Assembly: GCF_030973515.1 (NCBI RefSeq)
Contig: NZ_JARGZA010000012.1
Location: 1-64,000, forward strand
DNA: 64,000 nucleotides
Origin: Jannaschia maritima
GTDB taxonomy: Bacteria > Pseudomonadota > Alphaproteobacteria > Rhodobacterales > Rhodobacteraceae
Direction: 5' to 3'
Of the stretch, positions 17,206-26,027 are shown piece by piece; position 1 is the first letter of the stretch; each line of letters opens with the position of its first letter. Position numbers and translations under genes: made by a program. Below the pieces are notes generated by a model that was given only the letters and a program-made list of their open reading frames with translations, did no database searches and was not told the DNA's origin.

Positions 17206-18635
17206 GCGACAGCAACAGCGATCAGGACATCGAGCGCCGGCTGCGCGAACTCGAAGCCGGTGGGGCGGGCAACGCCGCTGCTGGCGGGACGAACCGACCG
17301 AACCCCTTGGTGGCGATCCTCGGGATCATCGTCATCTGCGGGATCGGCGCGGCGGCCTACCTCGCACTCCAAGAGGAACCGGAAGTGCCGATGCCCACGG
17401 CCACGCCCGACGAATTCCAAACGGACGGCAGCGACTTCGGGGCCATCGAACCCTTCGTGCCGCCCCCTGCCCCGGAACCCGAGGTCGTCGTGGTCGAGAC
17501 GCCCCCGCCGGAGCCGAACGCGGAACTGCTGGCGCAGATCGAAGCCCTACAGGCGCAGATTGAGGCGTTGCAGAACGCGCCGGAACCCGTGGTCGAAGAG
17601 GACACGGCGGCGGCCGAGGCCATCGAAGCCCTGACGGCGCAGATCGCCGCTCTTCAAGCCTCGTCCGAAGAGGCGCAATCCGCCTTCCAAGACGAACTGT
17701 CGAGCCGGGACCAAGAACTTCGGGAACTTCGCATGGATCTCGAACAGGCGCTTCTCGAAGCCCAGACCCGCGAACCCGCGCCGCTCCCGACCGGCCCCAC
17801 GGAAGAGGAGCTGGCCGAACGCGAGCGTCAGCGTCTCCTCGCAGCCGAGGAAGCGGATCGCCTGCGCCGCCTGCGCGAGGACGAAGCGCGCCGCATCGCC
17901 GAACTGGAACGCCGCCGTGCGGAAGAGGCAGCCTTCCAGCAGGCTCGGATCGAGTCCCCGACCATCGCCTTCGGCGGTGGCGGCGGCAACGAAGGCGAGC
18001 TGGCGGAGCGGACCTTCGGAGACGTGACCGACTTCGTGCTGAACGGCGCGCTGCCCACGCAGGTCACGCAGGCGGAGGTCATCGCCAATCCCGGCAACAC
18101 GGTGGTCCAGGGCACCATGATCCAGGCGGTGACGGAAACGGCGCTCGACAGCTCCCTCCCCGGCCAAATCCGCGCGATCATCTCCGAGGACGTTCATGCC
18201 TATGACGGCTCCCGCATCCTGATCCCGCGCGGCTCGCGTCTGATCGGACGCTACCGCTCCGGCCTCGACATCGCGCAGAAGCGCGTGACGATCGCCTGGG
18301 ACCGGATAATCCTGCCCTCGAACCAGACGGTCGTGATCTCCTCCTTCGGCGGCGACGAACTCAGCCGCTCCGGCGTCTCGGGCTTCGTAGACACCCGGTT
18401 CCGCGAACGCTTCGGGTCGGCGGCGCTGATCTCCCTCATCACCGCCGCGCCCGGCGCGGCCGCCGGACAGGTCGATGACGAAAACGCGGCCGACGTGCTG
18501 GAGGATGTGGGCGACGATCTCTCGGACGCGACCGACAGCGTGATCGGCGAATACCTGTCCATCGGCCCGGTCATCTACGTGGACCAGGGCTCCCGGGTCA
18601 CGGTCATGGTGGATCGGGACTTGGAGATCTTCTGA
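17202..18635 (+). CDS. virB10: VirB10/TrbI-like core-complex protein with a long coiled coil
   Basis: The 477-residue protein has a cytoplasmic N-terminus, one membrane helix (about 30-50), a Pro-rich stretch (60-105), a long Glu/Ala/Arg-rich coiled coil (about 105-245) and the TrbI domain (about 275-477). The TrbI part includes LIPRGSRLIGRYRSGLD and RVTIAWDRIILPSN. VirB10 spans both membranes and gates the channel. The coiled coil is longer than in the Agrobacterium protein. Confidence 0.93.
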   Translation: MSDSNSDQDIERRLRELEAGGAGNAAAGGTNRPNPLVAILGIIVICGIGAAAYLALQEEPEVPMPTATPDEFQTDGSDFGAIEPFVPPPAPEPEVVVVETPPPEPNAELLAQIEALQAQIEALQNAPEPVVEEDTAAAEAIEALTAQIAALQASSEEAQSAFQDELSSRDQELRELRMDLEQALLEAQTREPAPLPTGPTEEELAERERQRLLAAEEADRLRRLREDEARRIAELERRRAEEAAFQQARIESPTIAFGGGGGNEGELAERTFGDVTDFVLNGALPTQVTQAEVIANPGNTVVQGTMIQAVTETALDSSLPGQIRAIISEDVHAYDGSRILIPRGSRLIGRYRSGLDIAQKRVTIAWDRIILPSNQTVVISSFGGDELSRSGVSGFVDTRFRERFGSAALISLITAAPGAAAGQVDDENAADVLEDVGDDLSDATDSVIGEYLSIGPVIYVDQGSRVTVMVDRDLEIF

Positions 18636-19621
18636 TGGCGACCTCCTACCTGCAAGCGTCCCTCGACAAGCTGGGGGACGCGATCACGGACGAAGTGATC
18701 GAAATCTGCATCAACCCGGACGGCCGGGTTTGGGGTGAGTATCAGGGGGACCGCTTCATGCGGTCCCTCGACGTTTCTCTGGCCCCCGTCGAAATCAAGG
18801 ACCTCTGCGGCCAGATCGCGTCGGCGGCCGACACGCGCGTCGGCAAGGAAAAGCCCATCGTCTCAGTCTCGATCGAGTATCGGGGCCGCCCGATCCGCGC
18901 GCAGGTCATCATGCCGCCTGCCGTCGCTAAGGGGCACTCCATCGCTCTGCGGTTCTTCTCCACCCTCCCCCTCGACCAGATCGAGTTGAAGTGGCTCTAC
19001 GGGGCGGAACGCAGCCTCGAAGAGGAACGGCAGGCCCAGAACCGCAAGCTGCGCGAAGTCGTCAGGGGGGGCGACATCTACGAGGCGGTGCGCTTCTGCG
19101 TGGACCACAAGCTGAACATGATCGTGTCAGGCGGCACCTCGACGGGCAAGACCGTCGCGGCCCGCAAGGTGCTGTCCTACGTCCCGCCGGAAGAACGGCT
19201 CGTCACCATCGAAGAGGCGGCCGAGCTGCTACCCGAACAACCCAACGTCGTGACGCTGGTCTCGAACCGCGACGTGCCCGTCCAGTCGGCCGGCGTCCTC
19301 CTGACGTCCACCTTGCGGATGCGCCCGGACCGGATCGTCCTGGGTGAGGTCCGGGGTGCGGAAGCCATGACGTTCCTAGAGGCGATCAACACGGGGCACG
19401 GGGGGTCGATGACGACGCTCCATGCCGAGACGCCGCAGCTCGCCGTGCAGCGGCTTGCCATCGCCGCTTTAAAGACGAATGTGCCCATGACCTATCAGGA
19501 TATGATACGATACATCGAAAGCTCGATCGACGTCATCATCCAGGCGGGCCGGAACCTGGGCGATCGGGGCATCACCGAATTCTACCTGCCCGGCCAAAGC
19601 GAGGAAAAGGAAAGGGCATGA
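18635..19621 (+). CDS. virB11: VirB11 secretion ATPase
   Basis: The 328-residue P-type ATPase has Walker A GGTSTGKT (166-173), an Asp-box/His-box region (RMRPDRIVLGEVRGAEAMTFLEAINTGHGGSMTTLHAET) and the VirB11 N-terminal domain. The start overlaps the virB10 stop by one base. Hexameric VirB11 drives assembly and substrate switching together with VirB4 and VirD4. Confidence 0.95.
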   Translation: MATSYLQASLDKLGDAITDEVIEICINPDGRVWGEYQGDRFMRSLDVSLAPVEIKDLCGQIASAADTRVGKEKPIVSVSIEYRGRPIRAQVIMPPAVAKGHSIALRFFSTLPLDQIELKWLYGAERSLEEERQAQNRKLREVVRGGDIYEAVRFCVDHKLNMIVSGGTSTGKTVAARKVLSYVPPEERLVTIEEAAELLPEQPNVVTLVSNRDVPVQSAGVLLTSTLRMRPDRIVLGEVRGAEAMTFLEAINTGHGGSMTTLHAETPQLAVQRLAIAALKTNVPMTYQDMIRYIESSIDVIIQAGRNLGDRGITEFYLPGQSEEKERA

Positions 19622-19821
19622 AGCGGTTCGAGCATGAGGTTCTCGTCTTCGAGATGAGAACGACAAAACAGGTGGGTAAAATGAGAGACACCCTCCGTGA
19701 TTGGGGCCAAGCAGGCTTTGAGATCGTAGGTGTCACGCAGTTTGCGGAGGACTCGCCGCTCACTGTATTTCTAAAGCGTGAGGTCCACGCAGACGAGAAG
19801 GCGGTGGAGAACGCAGCATGA
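19618..19821 (+). CDS. DUF4177-like small protein
   Basis: The 67-residue protein (MKRFEHEVLVFEMRTTKQVGKM..., then WGQAGFEIVGVTQFAED and FLKRE) has the KYEY-like start, central LN-x-GxEGWEVV-like turn and FLKR end of DUF4177 proteins. It overlaps virB11 and the next gene by 4 bases each. Its base composition is clearly more A+T-rich than virB11, suggesting a later insertion into the operon. Function unknown. Confidence 0.55.
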   Translation: MKRFEHEVLVFEMRTTKQVGKMRDTLRDWGQAGFEIVGVTQFAEDSPLTVFLKREVHADEKAVENAA

Positions 19822-20222
19822 TCAGGTCAATGCGCTATAGCCTCATGGCTGTTATGCTCGCGCCTGCAATCGCAAGTGCTCAAATGGTGGCACCGGCGCC
19901 AGAAGCTGTGCCCGATGTTTGTCCTAACCGGCCATCTAACCCTGCGATCATCGAGAATATGGGCGTCAGAGACGCCCATATAACACTGCTCCTGCAAGGC
20001 ATGTATAAAGCAGTCGCTTACCAGAATATTGTAGAAACGGGATCATGTAGGTGCGATCAGAGATTTCCGTCGTGGGAACCTGTCGTCCAATATTATTTGG
20101 AACACTACGCAGGTCAGGATGACCATAATATGGTTCGGGAACGACGTTCCTACTATCGTCAATCGTCAAGCGCGAACAGACCTCAAGTCCGCGACCTCTG
20201 TATCGCTGCCGGTAACTGGTGA
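19818..20222 (+). CDS. exported protein of unknown function within the virB operon
   Basis: A signal peptide (residues 1-22, ending AIASAQ) precedes a mature chain of about 112 residues. It has Cys residues in VCPNRPSNP, SCRCDQRFPSWEPVVQYY and DLCIAAGNW, so disulfides are likely. It starts inside the DUF4177-like stop and lies 11 bp before virB6. I do not recognise the family. Position and export suggest a periplasmic accessory of the channel. Confidence 0.65.
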   Translation: MIRSMRYSLMAVMLAPAIASAQMVAPAPEAVPDVCPNRPSNPAIIENMGVRDAHITLLLQGMYKAVAYQNIVETGSCRCDQRFPSWEPVVQYYLEHYAGQDDHNMVRERRSYYRQSSSANRPQVRDLCIAAGNW

Positions 20223-20233
20223 GGGTCTGACCG

Positions 20234-21310
20234 ATGAGCATCGTCACATTCTTCGTTGAGACGACAGACGGCTACCTTGAAGATGCAGCTGAAACGCAAT
20301 TCGGAGCGATCGCATCTACCGTCGGGACGATCATGGTCGTGTCGATGACGCTTCTCGTAGTCTTAGTCTTCATCAACATGGTCTTCCAATACCGCTCGAT
20401 GGACGGGAGGACGGCCTTCTGGCTTGCCGTGAAGCTCGCCTTGGTGGGTCTGTTCGCAACCAACTGGGCGCAATTCAATACCCTCTCGACCGCGATCTTG
20501 AACGGCATCGACAGCATTGCGGGGTCGCTCGTCGCTTCTGTCGGCGGGCCAGGCCCAGGACCTTCGGGAACCTTCGCTGAAGAATTTGACGAAATCATTG
20601 CTGAATTCTCAGAATACCTGAATGGGATAGGAGAGAACATGAACTGGGTGGCGGGCGGCTTCATGTCCGTCGTCGGCACCGTTCTGCTCTCCCTCCTAGG
20701 CGGCCTCGCGGCTTTCTTCCTGATCGCGGCCCGACTGATGATCGCGCTCCTGATCGGCCTTGCCCCGATCATGATCTTCCTGACCCTGTTCGAGGTCACG
20801 AAGGACTACTTCGCGCGCTGGCTCTCGGCCCTGATCGCATTCGCGATCTACCCCATCATCATCGCCGGCGTCTTCGCGACGATCATCGGCGTGTCGAACT
20901 CGCTGATTGGTCGGCTGGCGGATGCGGATGCCATCGGCACCATCGGGGCCGTCGTCCCGTTCTTCATGATGGTCTTCATGGCGAAAGGCTTCATCCTCGC
21001 GACCCCGTTCTTGGTGCGGGCGATCTCTGGCAACATCGTCATGCCTGCCCTATCGAGCGGTTTGGGTGGTGCCTACGATCTTGGTCGTGGGTTTGCTGGA
21101 AACGGTCAAGCCGAAGCGCGGCGGCGCATTGGCACAGCCAGCTACCCCGAGCTTATCGGCCTGCGTGGTCGTGCGATGGCGCAGTCGATGTTCTCCCGGC
21201 CTGCACCCGTTTCGGAAACCAGCACAGCGCCGAACCCCACCCCACCAGGGGAAGGCGCGGGTGCGAAGGTCCAGCGGATGCAGGATCGCGCCAACCGCCT
21301 CCGCCGCTAA
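20234..21310 (+). CDS. virB6: VirB6/TrbL-like polytopic channel protein
   Basis: The 358-residue protein has several membrane helices in the VirB6 arrangement: MVVSMTLLVVLVFINMVFQY near the start, and the signature block FLIAARLMIALLIGLAPIMIFLTLFEVTKDYFARWLSALIAF in the middle. Pro/Ala-rich cytoplasmic residues end the chain. It is the last gene of the operon rather than between B5 and B8 as in Agrobacterium. The first 130 codons are more A+T-rich than the rest. Confidence 0.9.
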   Translation: MSIVTFFVETTDGYLEDAAETQFGAIASTVGTIMVVSMTLLVVLVFINMVFQYRSMDGRTAFWLAVKLALVGLFATNWAQFNTLSTAILNGIDSIAGSLVASVGGPGPGPSGTFAEEFDEIIAEFSEYLNGIGENMNWVAGGFMSVVGTVLLSLLGGLAAFFLIAARLMIALLIGLAPIMIFLTLFEVTKDYFARWLSALIAFAIYPIIIAGVFATIIGVSNSLIGRLADADAIGTIGAVVPFFMMVFMAKGFILATPFLVRAISGNIVMPALSSGLGGAYDLGRGFAGNGQAEARRRIGTASYPELIGLRGRAMAQSMFSRPAPVSETSTAPNPTPPGEGAGAKVQRMQDRANRLRR

Positions 21311-21318
21311 CGAGAAAT

Positions 21319-21340
21319 GCCCGCCACCGGCGGGCCTTCT
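21319..21340 (+). terminator. hairpin terminator after virB6
   Basis: GCCCGCC-ACC-GGCGGGC (21319-21335) followed by CTTCT lies 8 bp after the virB6 stop and closes the virB operon. Confidence 0.7.
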
Positions 21341-21353
21341 TCATCCGGGTATC

Positions 21354-21830
21354 TCAATTAAGTAGTTGGAACTGCCGTGGCGATCTTCGCCTATCTCCGG
21401 TCTGCGGTGGTTGGATCGGTGTGCCTTTAGGTATGGTCTCGTGACTGATGCAGATATCACCGTCTTCGCGGCGCAGGCGGCCTGCGATCTGCTCGGGCGA
21501 CCATCCCGCCCGCAACCGATCCACCACAGAGACGAGCAGCGCAGGCATCCGCGCCAGCTTGCGCAGCCTGTGCCGCCGGTCCCCCGCGATCCCGTGGGCC
21601 ACCGAACTGTAGTATCCGTCGAGATACGGGTTCTCCACATCGGTGAACCGGTTCCGCGCCAACTCACGATAGATCGTCGAGCGGTGGCGTCCCAGTCGAG
21701 CCGCAATCTCCGCCACGGCCACCCCTGCGTTCGACAACCGCTCGATCACGCGCCGCTCTTCGATCCCCAACTCCACATGCGCCATCGTCCATTCCTCCAT
21801 CTCAACAGACGGATAGGCCAAATGTCGCAA
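21354..21830 (-). pseudogene. truncated IS30-family transposase
   Basis: Read from about 21785 leftward, the product has the IS30 N-terminal helix-turn-helix region (ERRVIERLSNAGVAVAEIAARLGRHRSTIYRELARNRF) and the SPEQIAGRLRRE...CISHETI segment. The sequence then leaves homology and stops. The whole DDE catalytic domain is missing, so this is a dead remnant. It marks the left border of the cargo island, directly after virB6. Confidence 0.8.
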
Positions 21831-21841
21831 CCGACGTTAGA

Positions 21842-22183
21842 ATGGTCCTCTTTGCGGTCTGCGAAATAGATAAGGACTGTAATGTAATATTTGGACAGAA
21901 GCTGACCCGGCCGCATTTTATCAACGCACTGCGCGGCCATCTCGCTGAGTTTGGCGTGCTGTGGCCGGACCATCGCGCGAGCGTCGGTCGCATGTTGATT
22001 GCATGCCATGAACTTGGCGACGACGACCTTGCGCCATCAGTGATCGAGATGGTCCGGACCCATACCGACTAGATCGTGCTGCTGACGATGAATGTTGACG
22101 CCATCGACACATCCATCCGCGAAGAGGCCATGAAGGACGACGAGAGGGCACCGATCGAGAGACCGTTCCGGGAGCCAGAATAA
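21842..22183 (+). pseudogene. IS110-family transposase fragment with an in-frame stop
   Basis: The frame contains TRPHFINALRGHLAEFGVLWPDHRASVGRM, which resembles the IS110/IS1111 segment with INALRGHLAEFG. A TAG at 22070-22072 interrupts the frame, which then stays open to TAA at 22181 with a weakly IS110-like helix (IVLLTMNVDAIDTSI). Both ends of the transposase are absent. It abuts the IS30 remnant. Confidence 0.6.
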
Positions 22184-22615
22184 ATCGGGGGCCGCGTGTC
22201 GGCTGCCAGTCTGATCCGGAACCGGTTCGCGCATCTCCATAAGGACACACCGCCAGGTTACGTGGCACCACAAGGCGGGACATCTGACCTCACCCAATCC
22301 AAGGCACCAAGAAAGACCGATATCCTCCCGAGCCCGGGGCATCCACCCGACTTATGTAATTCACGGACCATCAGATTTGCCGGCGTCCGATCCGAATGGT
22401 CGGTCCGCGGGAACCAAGCCTCACGCTGGTCCGAAGCGTCATGGCGTCAACTCACACATCGCGCCCGCGGGCGACCTGTGCGGCTACGGCGGCGCGATCC
22501 GACCGCGATGGGGCCATTCGCCCGGACCCTTCAACGGGCTCGTGCGGTCACGGCATCCGGCACGCGGTCGGGGAGCCCTCCGTCGATCCGGTCACGGCGA
22601 CGCATCCGCAGGCCA
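22184..22615. other. stretch without a supportable gene
   Basis: No reading frame here has coding-like content or recognisable motifs. It lies between the IS110 fragment and the SDR stop and is probably further decayed insertion-sequence DNA. Confidence 0.5.
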
Positions 22616-23410
22616 TCACCAGCAGCAGAAACCGCCATCCACCAGAAGGTCGACACCCGTGCAATACGACGCCGCGTTCGACAACAGGAACACGGCGGGG
22701 CCGATCATCTCGTCCACCGCGGCCATGCGGCCCATCGGCGTCTGTTCCTCGAACAGCTTCGTCTGGTGGACCATCTCGGGGCGGGTGTTCATCGGCGTCG
22801 CCGTGTAGCCCGGCGAGATGGAGTTCACGCGGATCCCGCGCCCCACCCATTCCATCGCCATGGACTTGGTCATGTGGATGACCCCGGCCTTGGAGGCATT
22901 GTAATGCACCTGCTCCAACCCGCGGTTCACGATCACCCCCGACATTGACGCGATGTTCACGATGGACCCGCCCTGCCCGTGCTCGATCATAGCGCGGGCC
23001 TCCGCACGGCAGGACAGCCAGACCCCTTTCATGTTGATGTCCATCAATGTCTGGTATTGTTCTTCGGGCATGTCCTCGGCCGGCGCGGCGTTGGCGATCC
23101 CGGCCGCATTCAGCGCCAGCGTCAGGGGCCCCAGCTTGGCTTGGGTCCGGGCGACGGCCTCGGTTAGCGCGTCCTGGGACGTGACGTCGGCCTCCAGGGT
23201 CAGGGCCGCGCGGCCGGCCGCTTCGACGGCGCGGGCGGTGTCCGCCACGCCGCCATCCGTGCGCCGGTCCAGCAGCGCCACGTCCGCCCCGCATTGCGCC
23301 AGGCCTACGGCAATGCGCTGGCCAATCCCGCTGCCGGCACCCGTAACCAGCGCCACCCGTCCGGTCAGGTCGAACAGGGCGGGGGCGTTCTGGGCGGTCT
23401 CGTCGGGCAT
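22616..23410 (-). CDS. SDR-family NAD(P)-dependent oxidoreductase
   Basis: The 264-residue classical short-chain dehydrogenase has TGAGSGIG (about 23-30), NAAG (about 101), the catalytic NIASM/Ser region and YNASK (Tyr170, Lys174), and the terminal DLLVDGGF. The ATG at 23410 is preferred because GAAAGGAC precedes it; an ATG at 23443 overlapping the ABC gene stop is also possible. It is the last gene of the leftward transporter operon. It probably oxidises or reduces the imported polyol or sugar at a carbonyl. Confidence 0.85.
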   Translation of the reverse strand: MPDETAQNAPALFDLTGRVALVTGAGSGIGQRIAVGLAQCGADVALLDRRTDGGVADTARAVEAAGRAALTLEADVTSQDALTEAVARTQAKLGPLTLALNAAGIANAAPAEDMPEEQYQTLMDINMKGVWLSCRAEARAMIEHGQGGSIVNIASMSGVIVNRGLEQVHYNASKAGVIHMTKSMAMEWVGRGIRVNSISPGYTATPMNTRPEMVHQTKLFEEQTPMGRMAAVDEMIGPAVFLLSNAASYCTGVDLLVDGGFCCW

Positions 23411-23442
23411 GGCATGTCCTTTCGTCGGAACGTGGGTTGGCA

Positions 23443-24933
23443 TCAGGCGGTCGCGCGTTCCATCACCGCGACGTCGGTGGCGTCGGCATGGTCCAGGATC
23501 CCGGTCTGCCGCCCCGCCGCCATGACCATGATCCGGTTCGACACGCCCAGCACCTCCTCCAGGTCGGAGGATACAACGATCACCGCCACGCCTTCGCGGG
23601 CGAGGCCGACGATGATCTCGTAGATGGATGACCGCGCGCCGACATCTATGCCGCGAGTCGGTTCATCCAGAACCACGACGCGCGGGTTGCGGGCCAGCCA
23701 CTTGGCGATGACGACCTTCTGCTGATTGCCGCCCGACAGCTCGCCCGCGTCCTGGCGGCCCTGTCCCTTCACCCCGAAGCGGTTGATTGCCGCGTCGGCG
23801 AAGGCGCGGACACGGCCCGCGGTGACGATACCGTGCCGCGCGACGGCATCACGGTTCGCGTAGCCGATATTCTCGGCGATGGAATGGTCCAGGACCAAGC
23901 CTTGCTGCTTGCGGTCCTCGGGCACCAGGACGATCCCTTCGGCGATCGCGCGGGCGGGATGCCGGGGGGTGATGTCGCGGCCATCCAACAGGACGCGCCC
24001 CCGGGCCACCGAGTCGGCCCCGGCGATGGCGCGGACCAGTTCGGTACGGCCCGCCCCGACCAGGCCCGCGATGCCCAGGATCTCGCCCGCATGGACATCG
24101 AAGGACACGTCCGCGAAGCGGCCGTTGGCCCCCGTCAGGCCATCCACCTGCAACACGACCCTATCCGTAGGGTCCGGCAGGGCGGGGAACATCCGTTCCA
24201 GGCTGCGGCCGACCATCGCCTCCACGATGGTGCGCACGGGAATGTCGCCGGTCTCGAACTCCTGCACCTTCGCCCCGTCGCGCATGACCACGATGCGGTC
24301 AGCGACGCGACGGATCTCCTCCAGGCGGTGGGAGATGTAGACGATGCCGACCCCGTCGTCGCGCAGGCGGTCGATCTGTTCGAAGAGGCGGCGCGTCTCC
24401 TCGCCGCCGAGGGCCGCGGTGGGTTCGTCCAGAATCAGAAGGCGCGCGTCCAGCGTCAGCGCCTTAGCGATTTCGATCAACTGCTGGTTCGCTGTCGACA
24501 AGCCGTCGACCATCCGGCTGGCGGGAATCTCGAGGCCCAGCCGCGCCAGGCCTTCATGCGCGCGAGCCTCCATCGCGCGGCGGTCGATCCGACCCGCCCG
24601 CTTCGGATACCGACCGACGAACACGTTCTCTGCGATGGAGAGATGCGGCAGGAGCAGCAATTCCTGGTGGATCATGCCCATGCCCGCATCGATCGCCTCC
24701 CGTGGGGAGGCGGGCGCGAAGGGACGGCCGCGCCAAGTCATCGTGCCCCCGCTGGCGGGCACGGTGCCCGACACGATGTTCGACAGCGTCGACTTGCCCG
24801 CCCCGTTCTCACCCAGAAGCGCCACGACCTCGCCGGGCCGGACGTCCAGGTCGATCCCGTGCAGGACTTCCACGGGGCCATAGGATTTGCGGATGCCGCG
24901 CAGCGACAGGATGGGGTCGGGTCGGTCGCTCAT
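23443..24933 (-). CDS. sugar ABC transporter ATPase, two nucleotide-binding domains (RbsA/XylG type)
   Basis: The 496-residue protein contains two ABC domains. The first has GENGAGKST (41-49) and LLILDEPTAALGG. The second has the degenerate P-loop GLVGAGRTE and LSGGNQQKVVIAKWLARNPRVVVLDEPTRGIDVG. This is typical of monosaccharide importers. It lies between the binding-protein gene and the SDR gene on the same strand, and pairs with the permease at 26.0-27.0 kb. Confidence 0.92.
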   Translation of the reverse strand: MSDRPDPILSLRGIRKSYGPVEVLHGIDLDVRPGEVVALLGENGAGKSTLSNIVSGTVPASGGTMTWRGRPFAPASPREAIDAGMGMIHQELLLLPHLSIAENVFVGRYPKRAGRIDRRAMEARAHEGLARLGLEIPASRMVDGLSTANQQLIEIAKALTLDARLLILDEPTAALGGEETRRLFEQIDRLRDDGVGIVYISHRLEEIRRVADRIVVMRDGAKVQEFETGDIPVRTIVEAMVGRSLERMFPALPDPTDRVVLQVDGLTGANGRFADVSFDVHAGEILGIAGLVGAGRTELVRAIAGADSVARGRVLLDGRDITPRHPARAIAEGIVLVPEDRKQQGLVLDHSIAENIGYANRDAVARHGIVTAGRVRAFADAAINRFGVKGQGRQDAGELSGGNQQKVVIAKWLARNPRVVVLDEPTRGIDVGARSSIYEIIVGLAREGVAVIVVSSDLEEVLGVSNRIMVMAAGRQTGILDHADATDVAVMERATA

Positions 24934-24955
24934 GACGGGGCCGGATCGCGTCGGC

Positions 24956-24977
24956 GGCGGGCCCCGAAGGGCCCGCC
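24956..24977 (-). promoter_or_regulatory. 9-bp-stem UUCG hairpin between binding-protein and ATPase genes
   Basis: On the coding strand the RNA would be GGCGGGCCC-UUCG-GGGCCCGCC, a perfect stem with a stable tetraloop. It lies 12 bp after the binding-protein stop. Such a hairpin typically protects the 3' end of the upstream message and lets the binding protein exceed the ATPase in amount. Confidence 0.65.
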
Positions 24978-24989
24978 GCGCATCGCGGA

Positions 24990-25919
24990 TCAGGGATGCT
25001 CGTCGACGAATTGCTGCGCGTTCTCGGGCGTCGTCAGAAAGCCCGGCAGCAATTGTTCGGGCGGCAGTTCCTCGCCCGCGACCAGCGCGATGGCGCTGTC
25101 GACGGCAAGCCGTCCGATGCCGCGGACCTGCTGCGTCGCGGTCGCGTCGAACCCGCCATCGGCCAGGATCGGTAGCGCGGTGGTGTCGCCGTCGAACCCG
25201 CCGATATAGACCCGCTGGTCCACGTTCGACACGCGCACGCCTTGCGCCGCGCCCAGGGCCAGACCGTCGGCCTGCGCGAAGATCAGCGTCACGTCGGGGT
25301 TCGCCTGCAGTAGGTTCTGAGTGATATCCAAGCCTTCCGCCTGGGACCATTGCTGCGACCATTGCTGCGCGACCAGTTCCACGCCCGGCGCTTCGTCGAT
25401 AGCCTGCATGCAGCCGCGCGTGCGCTCGACCTCGGGTGTGGTGCCGCGCTGGCCGTGGATCATGATCATCTGACCTTCGCCGCCCGCGAGCCCGATGATG
25501 TGCTGGCACACCTCGTAGGCGGAGGTCGCGTTGTCAGTGGCGATGAACGTATCGCCCGGCTCGCCCTCGGCGTTGCGGTCGACGTTTACCACGGGGATGC
25601 CCTGCGCACGCGCCAGCCGGGTCGGGACGGTCGCGGCGGCGGCCCCCGCGGGCAGGTAGATCAGCGCGTCGATGTCCTGGGTGAGCAGATCCTGCACTTG
25701 GCTGACCTGCGTGGCCCCGTCGTTCTTGGCATCGACGGTGATGACCTCGATGCCCAGCTCGGCGGCGTATTCCTCGACCCCGATCTTGATCTGGTTGAAG
25801 TAGTCGGCCTGCAGGTTGGTCACGGCCAGGCCCAGGCGCTGGACCTCCTGCGCCGTGGCGGCGGTTCCCAGGCTCAGCGCGGCCAGCGACGTGGCGGCCA
25901 GCATCGTCTTGATGGTCAT
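24990..25919 (-). CDS. periplasmic sugar-binding protein (RbsB-like)
   Basis: The 309-residue protein has a signal peptide (residues 1-23) followed by a periplasmic-binding-protein fold of the ribose/galactose type. It includes LGLAVTNLQADYFNQIKIGVEEYA, the VVNVDRNAEGEPG hinge strand, MIMIHGQRGT and VYIGGFDGD. It would capture the substrate for the ABC importer. The ligand cannot be read directly; the operon suggests a sugar or polyol. Confidence 0.9.
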   Translation of the reverse strand: MTIKTMLAATSLAALSLGTAATAQEVQRLGLAVTNLQADYFNQIKIGVEEYAAELGIEVITVDAKNDGATQVSQVQDLLTQDIDALIYLPAGAAAATVPTRLARAQGIPVVNVDRNAEGEPGDTFIATDNATSAYEVCQHIIGLAGGEGQMIMIHGQRGTTPEVERTRGCMQAIDEAPGVELVAQQWSQQWSQAEGLDITQNLLQANPDVTLIFAQADGLALGAAQGVRVSNVDQRVYIGGFDGDTTALPILADGGFDATATQQVRGIGRLAVDSAIALVAGEELPPEQLLPGFLTTPENAQQFVDEHP

Positions 25920-26027
25920 GGTCTCTCCTCCATAGGGTGCCGTCCCGCTGGGGGCGCGGCCTTGGCCCGGCCTATCGGTCGGGCGGGTTGTGGCGGCGGC
26001 GGTCCTCCCCCGGCGCCCATTCGTGTC

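Noticed and set aside
22037-22342. Reverse frame of about 100 codons beside the IS110 fragment
   Set aside because: Cys/Trp-rich translation with no motif, lying in decayed insertion-sequence DNA.
23833-25209. 458-codon + strand frame opposite the ABC ATPase and binding protein
   Set aside because: Shadow of two well-supported leftward genes.
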